64,000 nt of DNA from Sphingobacterium sp. ML3W (lineage in GTDB: Bacteria > Bacteroidota > Bacteroidia > Sphingobacteriales > Sphingobacteriaceae), in the NCBI RefSeq assembly GCF_029542085.1, contig NZ_CP107036.1:3720001-3784000 (forward strand), in the 5' to 3' direction. Below, piece by piece: positions 10,263 to 20,117 of this stretch (positions are counted from its first letter, which is position 1; every line of letters starts with the position of its first letter). A program made the translations under genes and the position numbers. The notes beneath the pieces were generated by a model. It ran no database searches. It saw nothing but the letters and a program-made list of their open reading frames with translations, and was not told where the DNA came from.

Positions 10263-10392
10263 TTTGCAGGACAGAAAATTATGAAACCATCATGATTTAT
10301 TCAGTCATACTGGGGAGTGAATAACCGAGCAAAGCGAACTTATGAATGTCGCTTAAAACATAGATTCGATGAATAAATCTGATAGCTTCATC
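10263..10392 (+). repeat. Dispersed palindromic repeat, copy A
   Basis: The left part (10263-10302) closely matches 49838-49880 upstream of bshA, sharing TTTGCA...ATGAAACCATC-x-TGATTTATTC. The right part (10371-10392) matches 49896-49917 (AAATCTG-x-T-x-GCTTCATC). Arms 10281-10302 and 10371-10392 are an imperfect inverted repeat of each other (ATGAAACC...GATTTATTC against GAATAAATC...GCTTCAT). The loop is 68 bases here and about 15 bases in the other copy. It lies inside the predicted 5' leader of P5. It could be a MITE-like or REP-like element, or a structured leader. Confidence 0.6.
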
Positions 10393-10440
10393 ACAACTGA
10401 AGAACAAATTTACAGATGAAAAAGTCAAAAACTCAATACG

Positions 10441-12831
10441 ATGATTAAGAATTACCTTAAAATTGCCTGGCGGAATATCAAAAAAAATAAGGGGTTTTCC
10501 TTATTAAACATGTTTGGCTTAAGTTTGGGCATTACCTGCTTCCTGTTACTAGCAGCCTATATTTTTCACGAATCAAGTTATGAACGTTTTTTTCCAAATG
10601 CCGACCGTTTAGCTTATTTCAGTCTGACCTATAAGGCACCCAATAGCAACGAAGAGGTAAATTCGAGTGTAACACCAACAGCCCTAGCCCCCACCTTGCA
10701 AGCAGAGCTTCCCGAAATCGAACAGGCAACCCGATTATTTGAATATTCCAAAGCCGGAAATATAGAATCGAAAGACGAAACAACGAAGGAAAAAAAACTG
10801 ATGTATGCTGATCCTAATTTTTTTAACACCTTAGGTTACACATTTATCGAGGGCGATGCAAAACATGCATTAACTGAACCAAATCAAATCGTACTGACTA
10901 AAAAACTCGCCGAAAAATACTTCCCAAAACAATCTGCACTGGGAAAAACCTTAGCTATAGATAAAGTCAATTGGAAAGTCTCCGGTGTCATACAAGATTT
11001 ACCTACAAATACACAGATAAACTTCACGGCCATTCTTTCCAACAAAGATTTAGCACGCTACAAGCAACCAGAATGGTCTTCGGCAAATGACATCACCATT
11101 GCGCTACTAAAAAACAAGGACAGTTTTGGCGCCATTCAACAGAAATTAGATCAGATCACCAAAGCGAAATTCGCCGAGGCAACCAAACAAGGTTATCAAT
11201 TTAGCTTTTCAATTGAAAAACTAATCGATATTCATCTGCATTCTAAGGCTGCGGGTTCTGGCAATCTGGTGTATATCTATATTTTGATGGCTCTAGGAGC
11301 TGCGCTTATTATCCTGACGAGCATTAACTTCACAAATTTAATATTGGCACATGCCATCGAACGCAAAAAGGAAATTGGAGTTAAGAAAGTTTTAGGTGCC
11401 GCCCGAAAAACGATTTTCTTGCAATTCTTCTTAGAATGTAGTTTGATGGTATTGCTCTCCCTTTCTTTAGGCCTGCTGGCTACATTTCTATTATTGCCCG
11501 TATTCAGTTCGTACATGGGAAGCGAAATGCAATTAACGGTATGGACAGATCCCAGGTTCTATGCTATCCTGTTTCTATTTTTTATCGTATTGACACTACT
11601 TTCTGGCGGATGGCCGGCCTATTCTATTGCCAGCTCAAAACCAATGTCTATTTTCAAACGGAAATTGACGGAGAAACAAAGCGGGATTTCTTTTAGCAAG
11701 GTATTGGTCACCTTCCAATTCAGCATATCCATCTTCTTTATCATCTGCACCTTATTTGCGGGACGTCAAATGCAATTTATACAATCCAAAAATACAGGGC
11801 TAGACCGCACGAATATGCTGGTCATCGACGGGCAGGGATGGCAGGACAAGGAACGGCAATTGTTAAAAGATAAATTGATGCAGCTCAATAGTGTTCAGGG
11901 TGTAACTGCTTCCTATGACAATCCAGTCAATATTCAGGGCGGATATAGCATTAATGAAGTTGAGGGCCAACCAACCGATTTTGAAATGAATGTGACAGCA
12001 ATTCCTATCGAAAAAGATTTTGTATCGGTCTTCCGTATTAAAACGGTCGCAGGGGAGCCACTTTCTGATACGGATATTTTGCGTGCACGGGATACCGTAT
12101 CACCAGAATTCGGTTTCGTTGTCAATACACTTGCCGCATCGGCGATGGGATTTAAACCACAACAGGCTATCGGTAAGAAAATAAATTTAAACGGCCGTAA
12201 AGGCAGTATTAAACAAGTTGTTGCCAGCTTCAACTTCGCTTCACTCCACAATGAGATTAAGCCTATTGTACTTTTTCCTGAATACTATTATTTTGGTAAT
12301 ATTTTCATCCGACTCAACCCAAATACGCCAATTCAAGACGCAATAGCGCAAGTGAAATCGGTCGTGAAAGACATTAATGCGAAAAACCAATTTGAATATC
12401 ATTTTCTAAATGATGACTATAGCAAACTGTATTTAAAAGATCAACAGACGACAAAAGTCATGCAGCTCTTCTCAATTATTACAATTGCCATTGCTTGTAT
12501 GGGATTATTCGCGCTATCTGCTTATGCTGTGCAACAGCGTGTAAAAGAAATCGGAATCCGCAAAGTATTGGGTGCTTCCGTATTCAAAATTGTCAAGATA
12601 CTCAGCGTTGACTTTATGGTACTCGTCTGTTCAGCCCTATTGATCGCGATACCATTGGGATGGTACGCCATGCATCGCTGGATGGACAATTTTGCTTATC
12701 ACATTACACTGGACTGGTGGATATTTATTATTGCAGGATCAAGCGCACTGCTGGTCTCCTTTATTACAATCAGTTTTCAGACGGTAAAAGCAGCAGTCAC
12801 AAATCCCATTGACAGTTTAAGGGATGAATAA
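10441..12831 (+). CDS. ABC transporter permease P5, double-FtsX / MacB-like
   Basis: A 796-residue paralog beginning MIKNYLKIAWRNIKKNKGFS, and the first gene after the sigma-54 promoter in the 348-base gap. The coupling motifs are KEIGVKKVLGAA (about 310, Lys in place of Arg) and KEIGIRKVLGAS (about 702). The pre-TM2 segment is IEKLIDIHL. The fourth membrane stretch ends in SGGWPAYSIASSKPMSIF, where most paralogs have GxYPAxxLS; the Trp/Gly change is visible and unusual. The tail is NPIDSLRDE. P6 begins 33 bases downstream without a promoter, so P5 leads the P5-P9 unit. Cargo is not predictable from the sequence. Confidence 0.93.
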   Translation: MIKNYLKIAWRNIKKNKGFSLLNMFGLSLGITCFLLLAAYIFHESSYERFFPNADRLAYFSLTYKAPNSNEEVNSSVTPTALAPTLQAELPEIEQATRLFEYSKAGNIESKDETTKEKKLMYADPNFFNTLGYTFIEGDAKHALTEPNQIVLTKKLAEKYFPKQSALGKTLAIDKVNWKVSGVIQDLPTNTQINFTAILSNKDLARYKQPEWSSANDITIALLKNKDSFGAIQQKLDQITKAKFAEATKQGYQFSFSIEKLIDIHLHSKAAGSGNLVYIYILMALGAALIILTSINFTNLILAHAIERKKEIGVKKVLGAARKTIFLQFFLECSLMVLLSLSLGLLATFLLLPVFSSYMGSEMQLTVWTDPRFYAILFLFFIVLTLLSGGWPAYSIASSKPMSIFKRKLTEKQSGISFSKVLVTFQFSISIFFIICTLFAGRQMQFIQSKNTGLDRTNMLVIDGQGWQDKERQLLKDKLMQLNSVQGVTASYDNPVNIQGGYSINEVEGQPTDFEMNVTAIPIEKDFVSVFRIKTVAGEPLSDTDILRARDTVSPEFGFVVNTLAASAMGFKPQQAIGKKINLNGRKGSIKQVVASFNFASLHNEIKPIVLFPEYYYFGNIFIRLNPNTPIQDAIAQVKSVVKDINAKNQFEYHFLNDDYSKLYLKDQQTTKVMQLFSIITIAIACMGLFALSAYAVQQRVKEIGIRKVLGASVFKIVKILSVDFMVLVCSALLIAIPLGWYAMHRWMDNFAYHITLDWWIFIIAGSSALLVSFITISFQTVKAAVTNPIDSLRDE

Positions 12832-12864
12832 TTATCAATTATCTCATATTTCAATAGAAACAAC

Positions 12865-15228
12865 ATGTTTAAAAACCATATCAAAATAGCTTGGCGGAAT
12901 CTTTGGAAAAGTAAGAGCTATTCTATTATTAATATCATTGGACTTTCCATCGGTATGACTGCTGTATTGATTATCGGCATATGGGTGCAAAATCAGTTGC
13001 AGTTTGACAATTTTTATAGCGATAAAGAAAACATCTACAAGGTTTTGAACAAAAATCGTAATGAAGAGGGCAAAATCAGCTTACAAGAATACACCTCAGG
13101 ACAAGCTTCCCCGGCATTAATTGCCGATTATCCCGAAGTTGAGCGTGCAGCACGTATCTATTGGAGCATTAGTAGGCTAATTTCTTTTGATGACAAAAAG
13201 ATCAAGTCTAAAGGCAACGAAGTCGATCCGGCCTTTATTCAGCTATTTGATTTTAAACTTTTAAAAGGCAATAACAGTAAGGCTCTTGGGGAGACAAGAA
13301 ATATTATCCTGACCGAAAGTCTTGCCAAAAGTATCTTCGGTGATAAGGATCCTATAAATAAGACGATTATATTGGACAACAAGGAGCCTTACAAAGTCTC
13401 CGCTGTCATGCAGGATCTTCCAGGCAATACAAATTTTGATTTCACCTACCTCATTCCGCTTGTCAAAGCCGACGATTATTCGCCCAACTGGAATACGATT
13501 GCTTTCACGACCTATGTTCAACTAAAAAAAGGAACCAATATAGATGCTTTTAATAATAAGCTCATCGATATTATCAAGAAAAAGACCAATAGTGAATTGG
13601 GAGGATCCTTATTTATGTATCCAATGTCCAAAATGCATCTGTATTCAAAATTTGAACAAGGTGTTCCAGTTGGCGGAAAAATTGATCAGGTTAAACTTGT
13701 TGCGGGTATTGGTTTATTAATTTTATTGATTGCCTGTATCAATTTTATCAATCTCAGTACGGCGCGCAGCCAAAAACGGGCAAAAGAGGTCGCTATACGA
13801 AAAGTTGTTGGTGCAAAGCGTTTCAACCTTATCGCACAATTTCTGACAGAATCCTTATTATTGGCGATGATTTCTGGGGTACTTGCGACTACATTGGCAG
13901 TACTGACACTTCCGCTATTCAATAAGATATTTGATAAACCTTTGGTACTTTCATTGTCAGATCCAACAATCTGGCTCTCGTTGATCGGGTTTGTTTTTCT
14001 AACAGGCATCCTGGCGGGATTATATCCTGCATTTGTACTATCGGCTTTCAAACCGATAAAATCATTGAAAATATTTGGCTCATCAAAAAAGATCACCTTG
14101 AACTTTCGTGAATTATTAGTCATTTTTCAATTTGGTATTGCCATCATACTTATGATAGCCACGATTGTCGTCCGGAGACAAATTGAATATGCGGGACAAC
14201 GTGATGTTGGCTATAACAATTCCCAACTAATAGAGATGGGCATGGAAGGCGATATGGGGAAAAACTATGACGCAATTAAATCAGAACTGATCAACAGTGG
14301 AATTGCTACTGCCGTCACACGTTCAGGGTCGTCAATAACCAGTAATGCCGGTAGCGCATGGGGTGGTTTTTCCTGGGATGGTTCAACGCCGGAACAAGGA
14401 AAAAAAATGGGCTTTAACTTGGGGAGAACAGAAAGTGACCTCGTCAAAACACTTGGATTAAAACTCATTGCCGGTCGGGATATCGACTACGCCAGGCTAC
14501 CTGCGGATAGTTCGGCAGTACTGTTGAATGAGGCAGCCATCAAAGAAATGAATTTGAAAAATCCAATAGGAACGTACTTCAAATGGGGAAATACCACCCA
14601 TATCATTGTAGGGGTTATCAATGATTACATCAGTGGTTCGCCCTACAGTCCGGTAACACCTTTGCTCATCACTTCAACAAAGAAATCCCTGTACAATTTA
14701 ATTATCCGAACAAATCCAGCTTCTCCTGTGCAGGATCAGCTCACACGGATCGAACAGATTCTAAAAAAATTCAATCCCGCATATCCATTCGAGTATCAGT
14801 TTGTCGACCAGAAATTTGCCACTAAATTCAAAGACCAACAACAAACAGCCCAGCTCGCTTTCATCTTTTCGGGGCTAGCGATCTTTATTTCCTGTCTGGG
14901 TTTATTTGGACTAGCATCATATATCGCCGAGCTGAGGACCAAAGAAATTGGTATTCGTAAAGTACTGGGCGCCTCAGTAAGCGGAATTACGGCGATGCTA
15001 TCCAAAGATTTTGTCAAGCTTGTTATTATTTCTATTCTAATTGCTTCACCTATTGCATGGTGGGCAATGAATAAATGGCTGCAGGATTTCTCTTATCGAA
15101 TCGAAATACAGTGGTGGATTTTTGCATTAGCAGGCTTAGCAGCCTTGGTTGTCGCCTTCGTGACGGTAAGTTCGCAAGCAATCAGGGCGGCAAATCACAA
15201 TCCAGTGAAAACATTAAGGGACGAATAA
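12865..15228 (+). CDS. ABC transporter permease P6, double-FtsX / MacB-like
   Basis: A 787-residue paralog starting MFKNHIKIAWRNLWKSKSYS. The pre-TM2 motif is MYPMSKMHL, and the coupling motifs are KEVAIRKVVGAK (about 307) and KEIGIRKVLGAS (about 693). The second periplasmic domain contains AWGGFSWDGSTPEQGKKMGF (about 508-527), similar to P4 and P7. These three therefore form a subgroup within the array, probably by local duplication (inference). The tail is NPVKTLRDE. It is separated from P5 by 33 bases and from P7 by only 19, the tightest spacing in the array, which supports a shared transcript. Confidence 0.93.
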   Translation: MFKNHIKIAWRNLWKSKSYSIINIIGLSIGMTAVLIIGIWVQNQLQFDNFYSDKENIYKVLNKNRNEEGKISLQEYTSGQASPALIADYPEVERAARIYWSISRLISFDDKKIKSKGNEVDPAFIQLFDFKLLKGNNSKALGETRNIILTESLAKSIFGDKDPINKTIILDNKEPYKVSAVMQDLPGNTNFDFTYLIPLVKADDYSPNWNTIAFTTYVQLKKGTNIDAFNNKLIDIIKKKTNSELGGSLFMYPMSKMHLYSKFEQGVPVGGKIDQVKLVAGIGLLILLIACINFINLSTARSQKRAKEVAIRKVVGAKRFNLIAQFLTESLLLAMISGVLATTLAVLTLPLFNKIFDKPLVLSLSDPTIWLSLIGFVFLTGILAGLYPAFVLSAFKPIKSLKIFGSSKKITLNFRELLVIFQFGIAIILMIATIVVRRQIEYAGQRDVGYNNSQLIEMGMEGDMGKNYDAIKSELINSGIATAVTRSGSSITSNAGSAWGGFSWDGSTPEQGKKMGFNLGRTESDLVKTLGLKLIAGRDIDYARLPADSSAVLLNEAAIKEMNLKNPIGTYFKWGNTTHIIVGVINDYISGSPYSPVTPLLITSTKKSLYNLIIRTNPASPVQDQLTRIEQILKKFNPAYPFEYQFVDQKFATKFKDQQQTAQLAFIFSGLAIFISCLGLFGLASYIAELRTKEIGIRKVLGASVSGITAMLSKDFVKLVIISILIASPIAWWAMNKWLQDFSYRIEIQWWIFALAGLAALVVAFVTVSSQAIRAANHNPVKTLRDE

Positions 15229-15247
15229 TTATTTCAAGATAAACAAC

Positions 15248-17632
15248 ATGATCAAGACATACATCAAAATCGCGTGGCGGAATTTACTGAAGAATAAAGC
15301 TTTTTCGGCAATTAATATCATTGGGTTAGCCATCGGTATGGCTGGGGCCTTACTTATTGCCCTATGGTTGCAGAATATGTTGGGTACAGACCGTTTTCAC
15401 GAAAAAAGTGATCGGCTTTATATTATCAGTAACCGCGATACCTATCAAGGCGAATTACAGGCCTGGACAAATACGCCTAAGATCATGGGGCCAACACTGA
15501 AAAGTGATTTCCCCGAAATTGAAAGCTTTACGCGTATCGAGCAGGATAATAAATTTCTAACAAGCTTCGGTGATAAAAATCTTGTTTCCAGTGCCACTTT
15601 TGCCGATCCCGGTTTCTTCAATATGTTTAGCTATCCATTGCTTAAAGGAGATAAAACCAATCCGCTTAAAGATGCAAACTCGGTTGTCATTACGGAAAAA
15701 TATGCAAAGGCTCTTTTTGGTGATACGGATCCAATAGGAAAAACCATCAAAATAGAATCAACGTATTTAGTGACCGTCCAGGCGATCGTAAAAGATCCTT
15801 CCAGCTACAGCAGTATACAATTTGATTATCTGCTATCGTGGGATTTGGCCAAGAAAATGGGCTATGTAGATGAAAATTGGTCAAACAATTCAACCTATAC
15901 TTACGTGCTGTTACGGGAAGGGACAACATTGGAAAACTTCAATGCTAAAATTAGACTTTTCAGCCAGAACCATATCAATGTAGGAGATAATGAAATCAAA
16001 TCGACAAACGAAATCTTTGCATTTCCATACAAAGACACTTATCTCTACAACAAAAGTGAAAATGGCGCTTATACTGCCGGACGGATCCAGTTAGTTCATT
16101 TATTTACCTGGATCGGTGTCTTTATTTTGCTTGTTGCCTGTATTAATTTTATGAATCTCAGTACAGCCCGCTCCGAGAGAAGAGCCAAAGAGGTCGGCGT
16201 ACGTAAAGTAGTCGGTGCACAAAGAAAAAGTCTTATTCTACAATTTATTATCGAGAGTATACTGGTCAGTATTGGTGCAATGATACTCGCTCTCGTAGCC
16301 ATCGTATTAGTTCTCCCTGCCTTCAATGATCTGGTTGAAAAAAATCTTACCATCTCCATCTTGTCCGGTAATACATGGTTGTTCTTAATTGGCTTCACGT
16401 TGTTGACTGGAGTATTGGCGGGAAGCTACCCTGCATTTTTTCTCTCCTCTTTTAAGCCGTTAAAAACATTAAAAGGAAAATTGAATACATACAACAAAGG
16501 AATCAGTGTACGCTCTATCCTGGTTGTCGTCCAATTCAGTCTCGCTATTATCTTGGTTATAGCGACTATCATCGTTTCGCAACAAATCCAGCATACCAAG
16601 GATCGCGATCGTGGTTATAATGACAATGGGCTTGCTGCGACCCGATTTACGGGCAAACTTAACAGCGGAAAGATCTACCAGACTCTTCGAAATGAATTGT
16701 TGGCCAGCAATGCCGTGCTCTCGGTGACAAAAAATATGTCCCCGGTCACAGATCGTTACAGCAATGGCTGGGGTTTCTCCTGGCAGGGCAGTACAGAGAG
16801 CGATAAAAAAATCTCCTTCAACCGTTTCAGTACCGATGCCGATGCCGTGAAAACGCTGGGATTTAAACTTGTTGCTGGACGAGATATAAATATTTATCAA
16901 TATCCGACAGACAGTAATGCCATGTTACTGACCGAAACAGCGGTCAAGCAGATGCGCTTGCAGCATCCGGTTGGGCAAACGATAAACGGTGATGGTCAGG
17001 ACTGGGTCGTCGTTGGGGTAATCAAAGATTTTATTACGGAATCTCCCTTTGAAGCAAGTTATCCAATGGTCGTCTTTGGGCCTAAATCCTGGTTTACAAA
17101 TATCCACTATCGTTTAAATCCAAACAACAGTACTGCAGTCAATTTAAAAACTATCGAAGCAATCTTTAAAAAGTTCAATCCAGAGTATCCATTTGACTAC
17201 AAATTTATAGACGAAAATTTTGAAGCTAAATTCAAAGAAACACAATCTATTGGGACGATTTCAATGCTATTTTCAGGGTTGACCATCTTTATTTCCTGTC
17301 TTGGTCTACTCGCCTTGATCGCATATATGGCTGAGACACGTATGAAAGAAATCGCGGTTCGCAAAGTCCTCGGGGCAAGTTTGACACAGGTAACTTCATT
17401 GCTATCGGTAGACTTTATTAAATTAGTGATCATTGCTATTCTGATAGCCTCACCAATCGCTTGGTGGATAATGGACAAATGGTTGCAGGATTACAGTTAC
17501 CGTATCCAGATTCAATGGTATTATTTTGTTATTGCGGGACTAATGGCGATATTAATCAGTATGGCAACCATAAGTTATCAAGCCATTAAGGCCGCACTTA
17601 GCAATCCGGTGAATAGTCTGAGAAATGAGTAA
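15248..17632 (+). CDS. ABC transporter permease P7, double-FtsX / MacB-like
   Basis: A 794-residue paralog beginning MIKTYIKIAWRNLLKNKAFS. It is visibly the closest relative of P6: both carry LLQN/VQNQL-like loops after TM1, a GFSWxGS stretch in the second periplasmic domain (here about 505-512), and the final segment LIASPIAWWxMxKWLQDxSYRI. The coupling motifs are KEVGVRKVVGAQ (about 314) and KEIAVRKVLGAS (about 700). The pre-TM2 motif is the divergent AFPYKDTYL. The tail is NPVNSLRNE. It lies 19 bases after P6 and 29 before P8. The close similarity of neighbours makes recombination within this part of the array plausible. Confidence 0.93.
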   Translation: MIKTYIKIAWRNLLKNKAFSAINIIGLAIGMAGALLIALWLQNMLGTDRFHEKSDRLYIISNRDTYQGELQAWTNTPKIMGPTLKSDFPEIESFTRIEQDNKFLTSFGDKNLVSSATFADPGFFNMFSYPLLKGDKTNPLKDANSVVITEKYAKALFGDTDPIGKTIKIESTYLVTVQAIVKDPSSYSSIQFDYLLSWDLAKKMGYVDENWSNNSTYTYVLLREGTTLENFNAKIRLFSQNHINVGDNEIKSTNEIFAFPYKDTYLYNKSENGAYTAGRIQLVHLFTWIGVFILLVACINFMNLSTARSERRAKEVGVRKVVGAQRKSLILQFIIESILVSIGAMILALVAIVLVLPAFNDLVEKNLTISILSGNTWLFLIGFTLLTGVLAGSYPAFFLSSFKPLKTLKGKLNTYNKGISVRSILVVVQFSLAIILVIATIIVSQQIQHTKDRDRGYNDNGLAATRFTGKLNSGKIYQTLRNELLASNAVLSVTKNMSPVTDRYSNGWGFSWQGSTESDKKISFNRFSTDADAVKTLGFKLVAGRDINIYQYPTDSNAMLLTETAVKQMRLQHPVGQTINGDGQDWVVVGVIKDFITESPFEASYPMVVFGPKSWFTNIHYRLNPNNSTAVNLKTIEAIFKKFNPEYPFDYKFIDENFEAKFKETQSIGTISMLFSGLTIFISCLGLLALIAYMAETRMKEIAVRKVLGASLTQVTSLLSVDFIKLVIIAILIASPIAWWIMDKWLQDYSYRIQIQWYYFVIAGLMAILISMATISYQAIKAALSNPVNSLRNE

Positions 17633-17661
17633 ACAATAATACCAACCAATACGATCCCATT

Positions 17662-20067
17662 ATGATAAAGAACAATCTAAAAATAGCGTGGCGGAATCTA
17701 AGAAGAAATTCTTCCACCTCAATCATCAATATCACTGGGTTAGCCTTGGGGATTGCGATCTGTTTGCTGATAAGCCTATATGTCACCGATGAATTCAGTT
17801 TTGATCGGTTCAATACAAATGCGGATCGAATTGTACGTGTCGTCTTTCGGGGTACGGTACAAGGAGGAACGATGAATGAGGCACATGTCATGCCGCCTGT
17901 GGCAGCCACAATGAAAGCTGAATTAGCAGAAGTACAGGAGACAGCGCGTTTGAGACAAGCTGGAGCACCCTTATTTACGGTTGGTGATAAAGTTTTTCGT
18001 GATGAACAGATGGCCTATGTTGATGCCTCCTTCTTTAAAATATTTACCTTGCCTCTTATCAAAGGTGATGCGAATACCGCGTTGAAGATGCCCTATACCA
18101 CGGTAATATCTGAATCCATGGCACGCAAATATTTTGGAACAACAGACGTTGTAGGTCGGGATCTCGCCATAAAAGGTGATCAAAATATCCTAAAAATTAC
18201 TGGGGTAATGAAGGATATCCCCAGAAACTCGCACTTCCATTTCGATATTTTCACCTCAATTTCGGCACTGGAAGATTCCCGTTCAAACTCCTGGATGACA
18301 TCCGAATATTATACGTATGCGCTGCTCGCAGAAAATACCTCATTAAAAAGTCTAGAGAAAAATTTAGCGGCCTTATTTGACAAACATGTTGGAGCCCAGT
18401 TTATGGCTGGATTCGGAATGAGCTATGCGGATTACAAAAAATCAGGCAATACAATAGGTCTCTATTTACAGCCCCTGACCGATATCCATCTGCACTCCAA
18501 TTTTGGCTACGATCTAAGTCCATCAGGTGATATCCGGTACATTTATATTTTTAGTGCTATAGCGCTGTTTATGCTATTAATTGCGACGATCAATTTTATG
18601 AACCTATCAACGGCAAGTGGTTTCCGGAGAAGCCGGGAAGTAGGTGTACGGAAAGTACTAGGTGCCGACAGGCAAAGCCTGATCCGTCAGTTCCTCTCCG
18701 AAGGCATTCTGCTGACCTATCTGGCATTGTTTCTAGCAGTCGGGATCGTTTTACTTGCTCTTCCTCTATTTAATCAATTATCAGGCAAATCCATTGAGAT
18801 CCATCAACTCGATTTTGCCAAAATAATCCCCCTCCTGCTCGCATTCGGCTTACTGATCGGTCTATTTTCGAGTACTTATTCGGCTTTATATCTAGCGGCA
18901 TTCAACCCTTTGGTTGTATTAAAAGGACGTTTGTTGCGATCTACAAAACGGTTCAATCTCAGGAGCAGCCTTGTGGTATTTCAGTTTATTATTTCCGTAG
19001 GGCTCATTTTCTGCACAGTGGTTGTCATCCGACAGCTCGATTATATGCGAAACATCAAATTAGGCTATGAAAAAGAGAATGTCATTGTGATCCAGAGTTG
19101 GCCCTTGGGCGAAAACGAAAAAACGTACGTCAAGCTATTATCCGAAGACAGCCGTATCAAGCATATTTCCCGCTCATCTTACCTACCCGCTGGAGAAACC
19201 AACAACAATAACTTCTTTGTCTATCCAGACGGAAATACAGAAAAATGGGTCAAAACACTACGTTATGATGTAGACGAGAACTATATTGCTGCAATGGGCA
19301 TGCAGCTTCATGCGGGACGAAATTTTTCGAAAGCTTTTGGTAACGATACCTTATCCATTATCGTGAATGAAACCGCAGCAAAAGATCTGGGTTGGAAAGA
19401 AAAAAGCCTTGGCCGTACATTGACCAATAAGGATAATAAAACCTATCATGTCGTGGGTGTTGTCAAAGATTTTCATTTTAAATCGCTACACGAATCCATT
19501 TCACCATTGGTCATGGTATTGGGCGACCAAGCAGGGAGTCTGATTGTCAAAACACAGACAAAAGATACCGAGGCTCTCATTCAAAAGTTGAAAGCTGTCT
19601 ATGACTCATTCCCTTCCGATATTCCATTCAATTATTCTTTCCTCGATGATCGCTATGCCCAGACCTATCAGGCCGAAGTCAAAACAGGAAAATTGTTAAG
19701 CATATTCGCCGGACTGACGATTTTTGTCGCCTGTCTAGGTTTATTTGGATTAGCTATTTTTACGGCAAATCAGCGCCGGAAAGAAATAGGTATACGTAAA
19801 GTCATCGGCGCCTCCGTTCCTGGTATCACACGGATGCTTTCGGCGGAATTTATCAAACTTGTTCTGATCGCCATCGTGATTTCTTCACCGATAGCCTGGT
19901 GGGCGATGTACAAATGGCTGGAAAATTTTGCTTACCGCGTTGAAATGCAATGGTGGATGTTTGCCGTTGCAGGGCTACTTGCTGTATTGATCGCACTTCT
20001 GACCGTTAGTTCACAAGCCATCAAGGCAGCTGTAGCAAATTCGGTTGATAGCCTGCGGGAGGAATAA
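17662..20067 (+). CDS. ABC transporter permease P8, double-FtsX / MacB-like
   Basis: An 801-residue paralog starting MIKNNLKIAWRNLRRNSSTS. The pre-TM2 motif is LQPLTDIHL, and the coupling motifs are REVGVRKVLGAD (about 325) and KEIGIRKVIGAS (about 707). The first periplasmic domain has an extra segment around 245-275 (QFMAGFGMSYADYKKSG) just before the pre-TM2 motif. This is a longer linker than in P5-P7. The tail reads NSVDSLREE: the Pro of the otherwise near-invariant NPV is Ser, and Asp is replaced by Glu. The start codon lies 29 bases after P7 and the gene ends 50 bases before P9, so it sits within the P5-P9 unit. Confidence 0.93.
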   Translation: MIKNNLKIAWRNLRRNSSTSIINITGLALGIAICLLISLYVTDEFSFDRFNTNADRIVRVVFRGTVQGGTMNEAHVMPPVAATMKAELAEVQETARLRQAGAPLFTVGDKVFRDEQMAYVDASFFKIFTLPLIKGDANTALKMPYTTVISESMARKYFGTTDVVGRDLAIKGDQNILKITGVMKDIPRNSHFHFDIFTSISALEDSRSNSWMTSEYYTYALLAENTSLKSLEKNLAALFDKHVGAQFMAGFGMSYADYKKSGNTIGLYLQPLTDIHLHSNFGYDLSPSGDIRYIYIFSAIALFMLLIATINFMNLSTASGFRRSREVGVRKVLGADRQSLIRQFLSEGILLTYLALFLAVGIVLLALPLFNQLSGKSIEIHQLDFAKIIPLLLAFGLLIGLFSSTYSALYLAAFNPLVVLKGRLLRSTKRFNLRSSLVVFQFIISVGLIFCTVVVIRQLDYMRNIKLGYEKENVIVIQSWPLGENEKTYVKLLSEDSRIKHISRSSYLPAGETNNNNFFVYPDGNTEKWVKTLRYDVDENYIAAMGMQLHAGRNFSKAFGNDTLSIIVNETAAKDLGWKEKSLGRTLTNKDNKTYHVVGVVKDFHFKSLHESISPLVMVLGDQAGSLIVKTQTKDTEALIQKLKAVYDSFPSDIPFNYSFLDDRYAQTYQAEVKTGKLLSIFAGLTIFVACLGLFGLAIFTANQRRKEIGIRKVIGASVPGITRMLSAEFIKLVLIAIVISSPIAWWAMYKWLENFAYRVEMQWWMFAVAGLLAVLIALLTVSSQAIKAAVANSVDSLREE

Positions 20068-20117
20068 TCTCCTATACGACAAAAACAATGATATTGTAAA
20101 CGCAACACAATAAAATT

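Noticed and set aside
13686..14123. 145-codon minus-strand frame inside P6
   Set aside because: It is antisense to a conserved FtsX domain; similar shadows occur in most paralogs at the same place.
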